64,000 nucleotides of DNA from Pseudoruegeria aquimaris (GTDB lineage Bacteria; Pseudomonadota; Alphaproteobacteria; Rhodobacterales; Rhodobacteraceae): contig NZ_FWFQ01000006.1 of NCBI RefSeq assembly GCF_900172235.1, positions 1 to 64,000 of the forward strand, in the 5' to 3' direction. Made by a program: the position numbers and the translations under genes. The notes beneath the pieces were generated by a model. That model searched no databases and was not told where the DNA came from. It worked only from the letters and a program-made list of their open reading frames with translations. This document shows, piece by piece, positions 39,325-46,507 of this stretch (the stretch's first letter is position 1; each line of letters starts with the position of its first letter).

Positions 39325-39326
39325 CG

Positions 39327-39353
39327 GCCACTTTTTCCCAATTTTTTTCCCAC
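39327..39353 (-). promoter_or_regulatory. MraZ-box-like repeats, set 2
   Basis: On the minus strand GTGGG, TTGGG and GTGGC begin at 39353, 39341 and 39331 (spacings 12 and 10), separated by A-runs. MraZ in other bacteria binds TGGG-type repeats spaced about one helical turn apart. Confidence 0.45.
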
Positions 39354-39455
39354 TTCAACCCGTGCCCAGGCGGGCTGTTGCGACGAGGCCACGCATTTCG
39401 CCACATTTCCGCCGCAATTGGCGGAGCAAGTCCCATGAATTCAGAGAAGAGACAC

Positions 39456-39485
39456 TGATTTGCGCGTCTGCTTCGGCGCAAATCA
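39456..39485. promoter_or_regulatory. 10-bp perfect palindrome in the dcw leader
   Basis: TGATTTGCGC (39456-39465) and GCGCAAATCA (39476-39485) are perfect inverted repeats around a 10-base centre, so the half-site centres are two helical turns apart. There is no T-tract on either strand, which favours an operator over a terminator. Confidence 0.45.
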
Positions 39486-39515
39486 CCCTGTTCGGGCCGG
39501 GAGCAGCGCCGGCTT

Positions 39516-39540
39516 CTCACTCGCTCCCACGATTTCCCAC
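39516..39540 (-). promoter_or_regulatory. MraZ-box-like repeats, set 1
   Basis: On the minus strand GTGGG, GTGGG and GTGAG begin at 39540, 39530 and 39520, an exact 10-bp period. This matches the described MraZ operator pattern (TGGG-type repeats separated by about five bases). It lies about 640 bp upstream of mraZ. Confidence 0.5.
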
Positions 39541-39542
39541 GG

Positions 39543-39569
39543 ATGGGCCGCACCGGCGGCGCGGCCCAT
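39543..39569 (-). terminator. hairpin after mrp (terminator-like, no T-tract)
   Basis: ATGGGCCGC (39543-39551) and GCGGCCCAT (39561-39569) form a 9-bp stem 22 bp after the mrp stop. No U-tract follows, so termination is unproven. Confidence 0.4.
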
Positions 39570-39590
39570 GAATTCCCAGATCCGGCCGGC

Positions 39591-40685
39591 TCAGGCCATG
39601 CCGCCTTCCACCAGGCGGTGGGCAAGCCGGGCGTAGGCTTCTGCCGGGGCGCCGTCGCCCAGCGCCACGGGGCGCCCACCGTCCCCGGCCAGGCGCACGT
39701 CCAGATCCAGCGGCATCTCCCCGAGGAAGGGCACCCCGAGCCGCTCGGCCTCGGCCCGCACGCCGCCGTGGCCGAACAGATGCGCCTCGTGCCCGCAGTT
39801 GGGGCACACATAGGTGGACATGTTCTCCACGAGCCCGAGCACGGGCGTCTTGAGCTTGGCGAACATGTCGAGCGCCTTGCGCGCATCCAGCAGCGCCACG
39901 TCCTGCGGGGTGGAGACGACGATCGCTCCGGTGAGCCGGGTCTTCTGGCACAGCGTCAGTTGCACGTCGCCGGTGCCCGGCGGCAGATCCACCAGCAGAA
40001 CGTCCAGTTCGCCCCAGGCCACCTGGGTGAGCATCTGCTGCAGCGCGCCCATCAGCATCGGCCCGCGCCAGACCACCGCCTGATCCGGGTCCACCATGAA
40101 GCCGATCGACATGAGCGTGACGCCATGGGCCTTGAGCGGGATGATCGTCTTGCCGTCGGGAGAGGCGGGCCGCTGGTTGATCCCCATCATCCGCGGCTGC
40201 GACGGGCCGTAGATGTCGGCATCCAGCAGGCCGACCTTGCGGCCCTGCCTTGCCAGCGCCACGGCGAGGTTGGAGGAGACGGTGGATTTGCCCACGCCGC
40301 CCTTGCCCGAGCCGATGGCGATGATGCGGTCCACGCCGGCCACCTTCATGGGGCCCTGCTGCGGCGTCGGATGGCGGCCCAGCTTCAGGCTCGGCGCGCC
40401 CCCCTGCGCGTTGGGCTGGGGCGCAGGCTTCGCGGCCGGGCCATGCGCGGTGAGCACGGCGGAGACATGCGCCACCCCCGGCAGCGCCCGCACCGCGGCC
40501 TCCGCCGCGGCGCGCAACGGCTCCAGCGCACGGGCGGCCTCCGCCGTCTCCGCCTCGATCACGAAGCGCACCGAGTCGCCCTCCACCTGCAGCGCACGCA
40601 CCAGATCCGCCGAAACCGGATCGCTCACGCCTCCAGCCGAAACGCTGCGTAATGCCTTGACAACTTCTTCCCGCGAGATCGCCAT
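39591..40685 (-). CDS. mrp: Mrp/NBP35-family iron-sulfur carrier ATPase (ApbC)
   Basis: A 364-residue P-loop ATPase thought to assemble and deliver Fe-S clusters. An N-terminal DUF59/MIP18 domain (residues ~1-85) is followed by the deviant Walker [32 protein letters not shown] and the cluster-binding [12 protein letters not shown] (CxxC). Automatic pipelines often label such proteins ParA-like, but the CxxC and MIP18 domain point to Mrp. It is divergent from the DUF1127 gene. Confidence 0.93.
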   Translation of the reverse strand: MAISREEVVKALRSVSAGGVSDPVSADLVRALQVEGDSVRFVIEAETAEAARALEPLRAAAEAAVRALPGVAHVSAVLTAHGPAAKPAPQPNAQGGAPSLKLGRHPTPQQGPMKVAGVDRIIAIGSGKGGVGKSTVSSNLAVALARQGRKVGLLDADIYGPSQPRMMGINQRPASPDGKTIIPLKAHGVTLMSIGFMVDPDQAVVWRGPMLMGALQQMLTQVAWGELDVLLVDLPPGTGDVQLTLCQKTRLTGAIVVSTPQDVALLDARKALDMFAKLKTPVLGLVENMSTYVCPNCGHEAHLFGHGGVRAEAERLGVPFLGEMPLDLDVRLAGDGGRPVALGDGAPAEAYARLAHRLVEGGMA

Positions 40686-40926
40686 TTCCGAGTCCCTTCC
40701 GACTGTTTCGCGCTTTAGTTGCGACCTGACAGTGAAAGAGCAAGGGCCGCAATCTGAACGCGCGCAAATTTCCTACCAGACGATTAAAAAATAGGTCAGC
40801 ACGACATATGCATTTGCTGCATAGCAGCGTTGAGCCGGATTGGGATTGTGCATCCGCAGCATTCGCCTAAATTCAATCTCGTTAGCGCCACCGAGCGCAC
40901 CCGCCAAAATCGAGAGAGACGTGCCA
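40686..40926. promoter_or_regulatory. divergent promoter region mrp / DUF1127-sRNA operon
   Basis: 241 bp, clearly richer in A+T than its flanks (for example GATTAAAAAATAGG near 40780). It contains a TGCTGCATAGCAG palindrome near 40814 and a CCTAAAT hexamer-like element near 40865. In R. sphaeroides the equivalent operon is driven by the heat-shock sigma factors RpoHI/RpoHII; I could not place a convincing -35/-10 pair of that type by eye. Confidence 0.4.
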
Positions 40927-41142
40927 ATGGCCATCGCATCGAACATCACCACCACGAATGCTGGCGCATTCGACCGCATCCAGGCTGCCTTCCGCGCCCT
41001 GTCCGAGCGCGTCGCCCAGTACAAGGTGTACCGCGCCACCATCAACGAACTGCAAGAGCTCTCCAACCGTGAGCTTGCCGATCTGGGCATCAGCCGCTCC
41101 ATGATCAAGCGCCTGGCCTACGAAGCGGCCTACGAACACTGA
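40927..41142 (+). CDS. DUF1127 small protein (CcaF1-like)
   Basis: A 71-residue basic protein. The C-terminal half carries the DUF1127 core YRATINELQELSNRELADLGISR, which in other members forms two helices with an arginine-rich end and can bind RNA. In R. sphaeroides the 71-residue DUF1127 protein CcaF1 (RSP_6037) is the first gene of the operon that encodes the CcsR sRNAs and influences RNA maturation. Here the gene is followed after 10 bp by a larger array of the same hairpin type. ATG 40927 follows GAGAGACGTGCCA; an upstream frame start at 40840 is not supported. Confidence 0.9.
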   Translation: MAIASNITTTNAGAFDRIQAAFRALSERVAQYKVYRATINELQELSNRELADLGISRSMIKRLAYEAAYEH

Positions 41143-41152
41143 GTTTCCTTTC

Positions 41153-41227
41153 GGGTGCCCCGCTCCTCCTCCCTTGGGGCCCCTGAAAATCGGCGGTGAT
41201 GCTCCTCCTCCTCCCTGCATCACCGCC
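41153..41227 (+). ncRNA. CcsR-like unit 1 (two hairpins)
   Basis: Hairpin 1: arms 41153-41161 and 41176-41183 (8 bp, one bulged T). Hairpin 2: perfect 11-bp arms 41192-41202 and 41217-41227. Both loops carry CTCCTCC. A small CGGGC/GCCCG spacer hairpin (41236-41249) follows. Confidence 0.85.
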
Positions 41228-41260
41228 CCCAATACCGGGCCTCGGCCCGTGTCATGCAAC

Positions 41261-41372
41261 GGATCCTCTCCTCCTCCCTGGGATCCCGCGCAAACGCGAA
41301 GGATCCCCTCCTCCTCCCTGGGATCCCAAGCTCTCACCGGTGGCACCCCTCCTCCTCCCTGGGTGTCACCGG
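41261..41372 (+). ncRNA. CcsR-like unit 2 (three hairpins)
   Basis: Hairpin 3: GGATCC arms 41261-41266 and 41281-41286. Hairpin 4: GGATCCC arms 41301-41307 and 41320-41326, apparently a duplicate of hairpin 3, with a CGCG/CGCG mini-stem between them. Hairpin 5: 12-bp arms 41337-41348 and 41361-41372 with one G-U pair. The spacer stem 41383-41402 follows. This is the only three-hairpin unit. Confidence 0.82.
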
Positions 41373-41416
41373 CCAGTTTTCTCGGGGCGTCCGGCGGCTC
41401 CGAACATGCTTGCGAA

Positions 41417-41485
41417 GGGCCCCCTCCTCCTCCCTTGGGCCCGACGTGAACCGCGGCAGCCCCTCCTCCTCCCCGGGGCTGCCGC
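41417..41485 (+). ncRNA. CcsR-like unit 3 (two hairpins)
   Basis: Hairpin 6: GGGCCC arms 41417-41422 and 41437-41442. Then ACGTGAAC, and hairpin 7 with perfect 11-bp arms 41453-41463 and 41475-41485. A 7-bp spacer hairpin (41495-41513) follows. Confidence 0.85.
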
Positions 41486-41523
41486 ACAAGTTTCGGGGGC
41501 GCGATACGCCCCCACCGGTATGC

Positions 41524-41597
41524 GGCAGGCCCTCTCCTCCTCCCTAGGCCTGCCTGCATGTCAGCGATGGCGCCCTCCTCCTCCCTGGCGCCATCGC
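41524..41597 (+). ncRNA. CcsR-like unit 4 (two hairpins)
   Basis: Hairpin 8: 8-bp arms 41524-41531 and 41547-41554. Hairpin 9: perfect 11-bp arms 41564-41574 and 41587-41597. Spacer hairpin CGGGGC-TTCG-GCTCCG (41606-41621) follows. Confidence 0.85.
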
Positions 41598-41630
41598 ACA
41601 AATTCCGGGGCTTCGGCTCCGAACAGGTTG

Positions 41631-41704
41631 CGCGGCCCCTCCTCCTCCCTTTGGGCCACGTGAACCGGGCGGCGGCGCCCTCCTCCTCCCTGGCGCCGCC
41701 GCTC
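41631..41704 (+). ncRNA. CcsR-like unit 5 (two hairpins)
   Basis: Hairpin 10: arms 41631-41638 and 41653-41660 with one mismatch. Then ACGTGAAC as in unit 3, and hairpin 11 with a stem of up to 13 bp (41667-41679 with 41692-41704). An A-rich stretch and the GGGCC/GGCCC spacer hairpin (41715-41728) follow. Confidence 0.83.
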
Positions 41705-41736
41705 CAAAAAAATTGGGCCCACCGGCCCGCAAGGTT

Positions 41737-41816
41737 ACGCGTGGCTCGCTCCTCCTCCCTTTCGGGCCTGCGTGATGACGAACGGCGATGCCCCCTCCTC
41801 CTCCCGGGCATCGCCG
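41737..41816 (+). ncRNA. CcsR-like unit 6 (two hairpins)
   Basis: Hairpin 12: arms 41737-41748 and 41763-41773, interrupted by a small bulge and containing a G-U pair. Hairpin 13: perfect 11-bp arms 41783-41793 and 41806-41816. The last hairpin doubles as the array terminator. Confidence 0.85.
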
Positions 41817-41823
41817 TTTTTTT
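41783..41823 (+). terminator. intrinsic terminator ending the sRNA array
   Basis: The 11-bp stem CGGCGATGCCC/GGGCATCGCCG is followed by seven T (41817-41823). It is the only hairpin of the array with a U-tract, so a transcript from the DUF1127 promoter would run about 0.9 kb and end here. Confidence 0.9.
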
Positions 41824-41970
41824 ATGCCCGCCCGCCCCTCGGGGCAGTCCAGCCGCACCGGCGGGCCGGCGGCGTCTGGCGCTGGACGCGGGCTGACCCG
41901 CGCGCTACCCCTTGTGCGACATCACGATGCGGCCCGGCCCAAGGGCGCCGCCACGAAAGGGAACACCACC

Positions 41971-43431
41971 ATGAGCCTCACCCTGTCCGACCCGAGCCTG
42001 CTGCGCGAAGCTGCCTGCGTGGGCGGCACCTGGATCGCCGCGGAAGGACGCGACGCGACCGAGGTGCGCAACCCCTCCACCGGCGCGCTGATCGGCAAGA
42101 TGCCCGAGCTGACGCAGGCCGAGGTCACCGCCGCCATCGAGGCCGCCGAGGCCGCCCAGAAGGCCTGGGCCGCGCGCACCGCGCTGGAGCGCGCCGACAT
42201 CCTGATGGAGTGGTTCCGCCTGATGATGGCCAACCAGGAGGATCTGGGCCGCATCCTCACGGCCGAACAGGGCAAGCCGCTGGCCGAGGCCAAGGGCGAG
42301 ATCGCCTATGGCGCCAGCTTCATCCGCTGGTTCGCGGAAGAGGCCCGCCGCATGTATGGCGAGATCATCCCCGGCCACCAGCCCGACAAACGCCTGCTGG
42401 TGATGCGCCAGCCGATCGGCGTGGTGGCGGCGATCACGCCGTGGAACTTCCCCAACGCGATGATCACCCGCAAGGCCGGCCCCGCGCTGGCCGCCGGCTG
42501 CGCCATGGTTCTGAAGCCGGCCGAGCAGACGCCCTTCTCCGCCGTGGCGCTGGCCATTCTCGCCGAGCGCGCCGGCATCCCGGCGGGCCTGTTCTCCGTC
42601 GTCACCGGCGATGGCCCCACGGTCGGCAAGGTGATGACCGACAGCCCCGTGGTGCGCAAGCTCACCTTCACCGGCTCCACCGAAGTGGGCGCGATCCTCT
42701 ACGCGCAGTGCGCGCCGACGATCAAGAAACTGGGGCTGGAGCTGGGCGGCAACGCGCCCTTCATCGTCTTCGACGACGCCGACGTGGATGCCGCCGTGGA
42801 AGGCGCGGTGATCGCGAAATTCCGCAACAACGGCCAGACCTGCGTCTGCGCCAACCGGATCTACGTGCAGTCCGGCGTCTATGATGCTTTCGCCGAGAAA
42901 CTGGCCGCGAAGATCGCCACCCTTAAAACCGGCGACGGCTTCGAAGACGGCGTCACCTTCGGCCCGCTGATCGACGAAGACGGGCTGGCCAAGGTCGAGG
43001 ACCACGTGGCCGACGCCAAGGCCAAGGGCGCGAAAGTGATCCTCGGCGGCGCGCGGCACGAAAGGGGCGGCACCTTCTACCAGCCCACGATCCTGACCGA
43101 CGTGACCAGCGACATGAAGGTGACGACCGAGGAAACCTTCGGCCCCGTCGCGCCCCTGTTCCGGTTCGAAAGCGAAGCAGAGGTGATCAAGGCGGCCAAC
43201 GACACCGAGTTCGGCCTCGCCTCCTACATCTACGCCAGCGACATGGCGCGGATCTTCCGCGTGTCCGAAGCGCTGGAATACGGGATGGTGGGCGTGAACA
43301 CCGGGCTCGTCTCCACCACCGAAGCGCCTTTCGGCGGGGTCAAGTCCTCCGGGTTGGGGCGCGAGGGCAGCCGGCACGGGCTCGACGACTTCACCGAGCT
43401 GAAATACGTCTGCCTCGGCGGGATCGGCTGA
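41971..43431 (+). CDS. gabD: NAD(P)-dependent succinate-semialdehyde dehydrogenase
   Basis: A 486-residue aldehyde dehydrogenase. The conserved proline-turn [19 protein letters not shown], the glutamate region [16 protein letters not shown] and the catalytic cysteine in [11 protein letters not shown] are present. [16 protein letters not shown] at the C-terminus is typical of GabD. It oxidises succinic semialdehyde to succinate (GABA degradation). ATG 41971 follows AAAGGGAAC; the frame opens earlier inside the sRNA array, which is not coding. It overlaps the aldolase by one base (TGATG). Confidence 0.92.
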   Translation: MSLTLSDPSLLREAACVGGTWIAAEGRDATEVRNPSTGALIGKMPELTQAEVTAAIEAAEAAQKAWAARTALERADILMEWFRLMMANQEDLGRILTAEQGKPLAEAKGEIAYGASFIRWFAEEARRMYGEIIPGHQPDKRLLVMRQPIGVVAAITPWNFPNAMITRKAGPALAAGCAMVLKPAEQTPFSAVALAILAERAGIPAGLFSVVTGDGPTVGKVMTDSPVVRKLTFTGSTEVGAILYAQCAPTIKKLGLELGGNAPFIVFDDADVDAAVEGAVIAKFRNNGQTCVCANRIYVQSGVYDAFAEKLAAKIATLKTGDGFEDGVTFGPLIDEDGLAKVEDHVADAKAKGAKVILGGARHERGGTFYQPTILTDVTSDMKVTTEETFGPVAPLFRFESEAEVIKAANDTEFGLASYIYASDMARIFRVSEALEYGMVGVNTGLVSTTEAPFGGVKSSGLGREGSRHGLDDFTELKYVCLGGIG

Positions 43432-44204
43432 TGCCGGCCCCGGAGAACGGTTTCAAGACGGCCCTGAAGCGCGGGGAGCGCCAGATCGGCTGCTGGATGA
43501 GCCTCGCCGATCCTTACGCCGCCGAGCTGATGGCCTCCACCGGCTTCGACTGGCTGGTGATCGACGGCGAACACGCCCCAAACGATCTGCGCAGCACGCT
43601 GGCCCAGCTGCAGGCCCTGCGGGGCACCGGCGTGCACCCGGTGGTGCGGCTGACGGCGGGCGAGCCGTGGATGATCAAGATGGCGCTCGACGTGGGCGCC
43701 CAGACCCTGCTGATCCCGATGGTGGAAACCGCCGAACAGGCCCGCGCCCTCGTGGCCGCTTCCCGCTACCCGCCGGAAGGCATCCGCGGCGTCGGCTACG
43801 CCGTGGCCCGCGCCGCCGGCTTCGCCGCCATCCCCGACTACGGTGAAACGGCGGATGCGCAAATCTGCCTGCTCGTGCAGGTCGAAACCCGAAAGGGGCT
43901 CGAAAACCTCGATGCCATCCTCGCGGTGGAGGGCGTGGACGGCGTGTTCATCGGCCCCGCCGATCTTGCCGCCAGCCTCGGCCACCTCGCGCAGGGCGAT
44001 CACCCTGAGGTCACCGCCGCGATCGACGAGGCGATCACGCGCATTGTTGCCGCCGGGAAGGCCGCGGGCATCCTCGTGTTCGATCTGGACCGCGCGGCGC
44101 ATTTCCTGCAGCTCGGAGCGAGTTTCGTGGCCGTCGGCGCCGACATGGCGCTTCTGGCCAATGCCGCCCGAAGCCTTTCGGCCAAGGCCAAGGCCCTGCC
44201 CTGA
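43431..44204 (+). CDS. HpcH/HpaI family aldolase (4-hydroxy-2-oxoheptanedioate aldolase type)
   Basis: A 257-residue class II pyruvate aldolase. Typical features are [22 protein letters not shown] near the start, IDGEHAPND (metal/His region), [11 protein letters not shown] (metal glutamate) and [11 protein letters not shown]. It splits 4-hydroxy-2-oxo-heptane-1,7-dioate-type substrates to pyruvate and succinic semialdehyde. Its coupling with gabD, which removes succinic semialdehyde, makes this pathway plausible, although the other hpa genes are not in the window. Confidence 0.88.
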   Translation: MPAPENGFKTALKRGERQIGCWMSLADPYAAELMASTGFDWLVIDGEHAPNDLRSTLAQLQALRGTGVHPVVRLTAGEPWMIKMALDVGAQTLLIPMVETAEQARALVAASRYPPEGIRGVGYAVARAAGFAAIPDYGETADAQICLLVQVETRKGLENLDAILAVEGVDGVFIGPADLAASLGHLAQGDHPEVTAAIDEAITRIVAAGKAAGILVFDLDRAAHFLQLGASFVAVGADMALLANAARSLSAKAKALP

Positions 44205-44224
44205 CCCCACGCCCAGCACATGAA

Positions 44225-44248
44225 AAAGGGGGCCGCGTGGCCCCCTTT
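44225..44248. terminator. bidirectional terminator between convergent genes
   Basis: AAAGGGGGCC (44225-44234) and GGCCCCCTTT (44239-44248) form a 10-bp stem with A-run before and T-run after. It can serve both the aldolase (plus strand) and the autotransporter gene (minus strand). Confidence 0.85.
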
Positions 44249-44270
44249 CGCTCCTGATCCGGCGTCGGCG

Positions 44271-46079
44271 TCAGAACCGGATGCGCAACCCGGCGGAAAG
44301 CGCGTGCTGATCGGAATTGTCGCTGAAGCGGCCTTCGTAATTGGCAAAGAGGCTGCTGTTGTTGTCCAGCTTCACGCCGCCTTCAAGGATCACCTCGAGC
44401 CGGTTCTGATCGATGCCCTCGATCACCGCGAAGGAGCTTCCACCGTTCAGAGGCACCATCTGGTAGGTGTCGTTGAACGCCCGCGCCGCCGCCACTTCGA
44501 TCGAGCCGAAGTAGAGGGTATCGCCGCGGGTGCGGCTGTTGGCAAGGCGGAAGCCGATGCGGCCGTAGCCGGTGTCCTCGTCGAAGCCGTCGACCGTGAC
44601 GCCGCCGTTGGATTCGGTGTAGCCGTCCACATCGTATTTCTCCCAGCCCAGAGCCGCGAAGGGCGTGAACTGGATCGAGCCGTCATGCACACCGGGGTTC
44701 GTCATGTGCTTGGGCATCCGGCGGCCGATCTCGATCTCGGCCTGGTAGGACGTGCCGGAGGTATTGCCGACGTAGGCCGTCGCCCCGGCCACGCGGCGGT
44801 TCTCAAAATCGTAGCTGCCGAACTGGAGATCGGCGATACCGTAGAAACCGGCGCGGTTCTCGTAGACGGCATAGAGTTCGAGGATGTAGTTGCGCGTATC
44901 GAGAGACGAACTGGAGCCCGTGAGATCGGTGCTGAAGTTGTTGTAGGCCACGGACGCACCGTAGCGCAGCATCGACACTTCGCCCTCGTTCAGCACGTCG
45001 CCATTCAGCGCGCGCGTGTGGTCCACCCCGACAAGGATGCCACCGCCGGAGTAATCCAGCGCCACGTTGGCACCGAAGGCATCGTAGTTGCCGTTGTAGC
45101 CCGTGACCTGTGCGTAGCCGCGCAGGCCTTCGACGCCCATCATGTCGTCATAGACCTGCGCATTGGAGGACACGTCCACCGAGCCGCCCGTCGGGTAGTA
45201 TGTATCGGAGGCCATCGCCATGCGGCGCGTTGCGCTGTGGTGGGTGCGCGCGATCACCGATGCCGTGTCACGATACTGGTTCAGCGGAAGCGTCAGCGCG
45301 CCCGTGCCCACCGCCGACACGAAGACGCAGGTCGAAAGCGACTCCGCGAAGGCCGTCGCGGCGTCGCCGCCGCTGCGCAGGAACCCGAGGTCGCCAACGC
45401 AGCCGTTCGGCGTTGAGAAGGCCAGCTGGATGTAATCCGCATCCGTGGTGCCGACGCCCGAGGTGCTGTCGAGCGGCGTGACCACGAAGGAGGAGCCATC
45501 CTGGACGAAGGCGTTGGTGCCGTCCGATCCGAGGGCGAAATCGCCGTTGGTGTCGATGATGTTCGCATCGACGATCGAGATGAGCGTGACTCCGGCCGCG
45601 TTCAGATCCGCCGAAATGGAGCCGAAGGTGAGCGCGGCGTTGCCGTTGTCCCTGTCTTCGTCGGAGACGAGCACAAAGGTCGTCGTCGCGCCGGGTGTGA
45701 GGGTGTAGTTGTTGAGCACGTAGTCAATGGCCGAATAGCCGTCCTCGAAGCCGCCCGTCAGAACGAGGCTGCCCGCCGCCGTCCCGAAATCCGCCGCGCT
45801 CCCGAGATCGCCGCCGCCCACGGGCAGCGTGCGGCCGAGGTTGCCGGGGCCGCCGCCGCCGAAGCCGGCAAGGCCATAATTTCGGTCAACCACGCCGGCC
45901 GAGGCCAGCTGCGTGTCCAGCGCGGTCACGAAACCCGGCAGGAAGGCATGTTCTCCACCCATCGAACCGGACTCGTCCACAAGGAAGATCACGTCCGCCG
46001 ATTGGGACAGCGCCGTCGTTCCGAGGAAGATTGCTCCTGTCGCAATCTGTAAAATATTTCCAAGCACCTTGCCACGCAT
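44271..46079 (-). CDS. von Willebrand A domain autotransporter (surface protein)
   Basis: A 602-residue secreted protein. The N-terminal signal peptide (about residues 1-27, GNILQIATGAIFLGTTALS) is followed at once by a von Willebrand A domain with an intact MIDAS motif (FLVDESGSMGG). The last ~290 residues alternate in beta-strand pattern and end in RIRF, as in autotransporter/outer-membrane beta-barrels. Predicted to translocate a metal-binding adhesion-type vWA passenger to the surface. The ATG at 46079 follows GAGG; the upstream GTG at 46091 is less likely. No partner gene is adjacent. Confidence 0.75.
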   Translation of the reverse strand: MRGKVLGNILQIATGAIFLGTTALSQSADVIFLVDESGSMGGEHAFLPGFVTALDTQLASAGVVDRNYGLAGFGGGGPGNLGRTLPVGGGDLGSAADFGTAAGSLVLTGGFEDGYSAIDYVLNNYTLTPGATTTFVLVSDEDRDNGNAALTFGSISADLNAAGVTLISIVDANIIDTNGDFALGSDGTNAFVQDGSSFVVTPLDSTSGVGTTDADYIQLAFSTPNGCVGDLGFLRSGGDAATAFAESLSTCVFVSAVGTGALTLPLNQYRDTASVIARTHHSATRRMAMASDTYYPTGGSVDVSSNAQVYDDMMGVEGLRGYAQVTGYNGNYDAFGANVALDYSGGGILVGVDHTRALNGDVLNEGEVSMLRYGASVAYNNFSTDLTGSSSSLDTRNYILELYAVYENRAGFYGIADLQFGSYDFENRRVAGATAYVGNTSGTSYQAEIEIGRRMPKHMTNPGVHDGSIQFTPFAALGWEKYDVDGYTESNGGVTVDGFDEDTGYGRIGFRLANSRTRGDTLYFGSIEVAAARAFNDTYQMVPLNGGSSFAVIEGIDQNRLEVILEGGVKLDNNSSLFANYEGRFSDNSDQHALSAGLRIRF

Positions 46080-46312
46080 GGCACACCTCACACAAAACTT
46101 TGGTATTCATTGAATTCAATACTGCGATGGTATCACGGAGCATTGACCCAGCGTTAACCATTGTGGCGAGGCCGCCAAATATGCGGCACTTCTGTGGCAG
46201 CAATACCCCACACACCCCTATTTCATTGCCATTGAACGATTTCTGCGGCCCCGCACCCACGCGGCCCGCCACTATGACGCGCTGAATGCGCCAACCCTTT
46301 CGCGCAAGGCGT

Positions 46313-46331
46313 GTATTCCCATTTGGAATAC
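46313..46331. promoter_or_regulatory. GTATTCC-N5-GGAATAC palindrome
   Basis: A perfect 7-bp inverted repeat in an AT-rich pocket, with operator-like geometry. A weaker partial copy (CATACTTGGAAT) lies near 46526. The binding protein is unknown. Confidence 0.35.
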
Positions 46332-46486
46332 ATTATACCCTTGTCGCAGATGGCAGCCCAACTTCCCACCCCGCGCCCCCCGCGCGAATCTTTCGGGCAG
46401 CGCGCGCCACCGCCGGATCCGGGCAAGACGGTGGCAGAAAGAGAAAACGCCCAACCGCCACCTTGCGGCACCCCACGAAACACGAA

Positions 46487-46507
46487 GGCCCGCGAAGATC
46501 GCGGGCC
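46487..46507 (-). terminator. terminator after thyX
   Basis: GGCCCGCG (46487-46494) and CGCGGGCC (46500-46507) form an 8-bp stem with a five-base loop. On the minus strand it is followed by TTCGTGTTTCG, a weak U-rich tail. It lies 55 bp after the thyX stop. Confidence 0.6.

Larger units (their letters stand above)
38883..39590 (-). other. long non-coding dcw promoter/leader region
   Basis: 708 bp between the mrp stop and the mraZ start with no credible gene. It holds, in the direction of dcw transcription, a mrp-end hairpin, three 10-bp-period GTGGG repeats, a 10-bp palindrome, a second GTGGG-type set, two copies of TACATCTAG, five GANTC sites, and an intrinsic terminator 60 bp before mraZ. 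In Rhodobacter sphaeroides the dcw leader is known to be long and to contain the sRNA UpsM; this region has the same plan. Confidence 0.7.
41153..41823 (+). ncRNA. tandem CcsR/cuckoo-type sRNA array, 13 CTCCTCC-loop hairpins
   Basis: 671 bp containing thirteen stem-loops. Every loop displays a CTCCTCC-containing pyrimidine sequence, perfectly complementary to GGAGG Shine-Dalgarno sequences, while the stems differ completely. They fall into six groups divided by five GC hairpin spacers, and the array ends in an intrinsic terminator. This is the hallmark of the CcsR (cuckoo) RNA family of alphaproteobacteria. Stems conserve pairing but not sequence (see G-U pairs at 41343/41366 and paired changes between units), which supports RNA structure. 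Probably co-transcribed with the DUF1127 gene and processed into separate RNAs. Confidence 0.9.

Noticed and set aside
39591-40685. Mrp considered as a ParA-type chromosome partition protein
   Set aside because: The N-terminal MIP18-like domain and the CPNCG cluster motif identify the Fe-S carrier Mrp/ApbC; no parB or parS is nearby.
41153-41823. Regular short repeats that might be a CRISPR array or a microsatellite
   Set aside because: The repeated CTCCTCC is only 7-11 bases and always lies in the loop of a stem whose arms change together; spacing is irregular. This is an RNA hairpin array, not CRISPR repeats or simple slippage.
41174-41896. Several open frames of 90-155 codons through the hairpin array on both strands
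   Set aside because: They exist because the loops are stop-free Pro/Ser/Leu (or Gly/Glu) codons. They have no ribosome-binding sites or domain-like sequence and cross the terminator.
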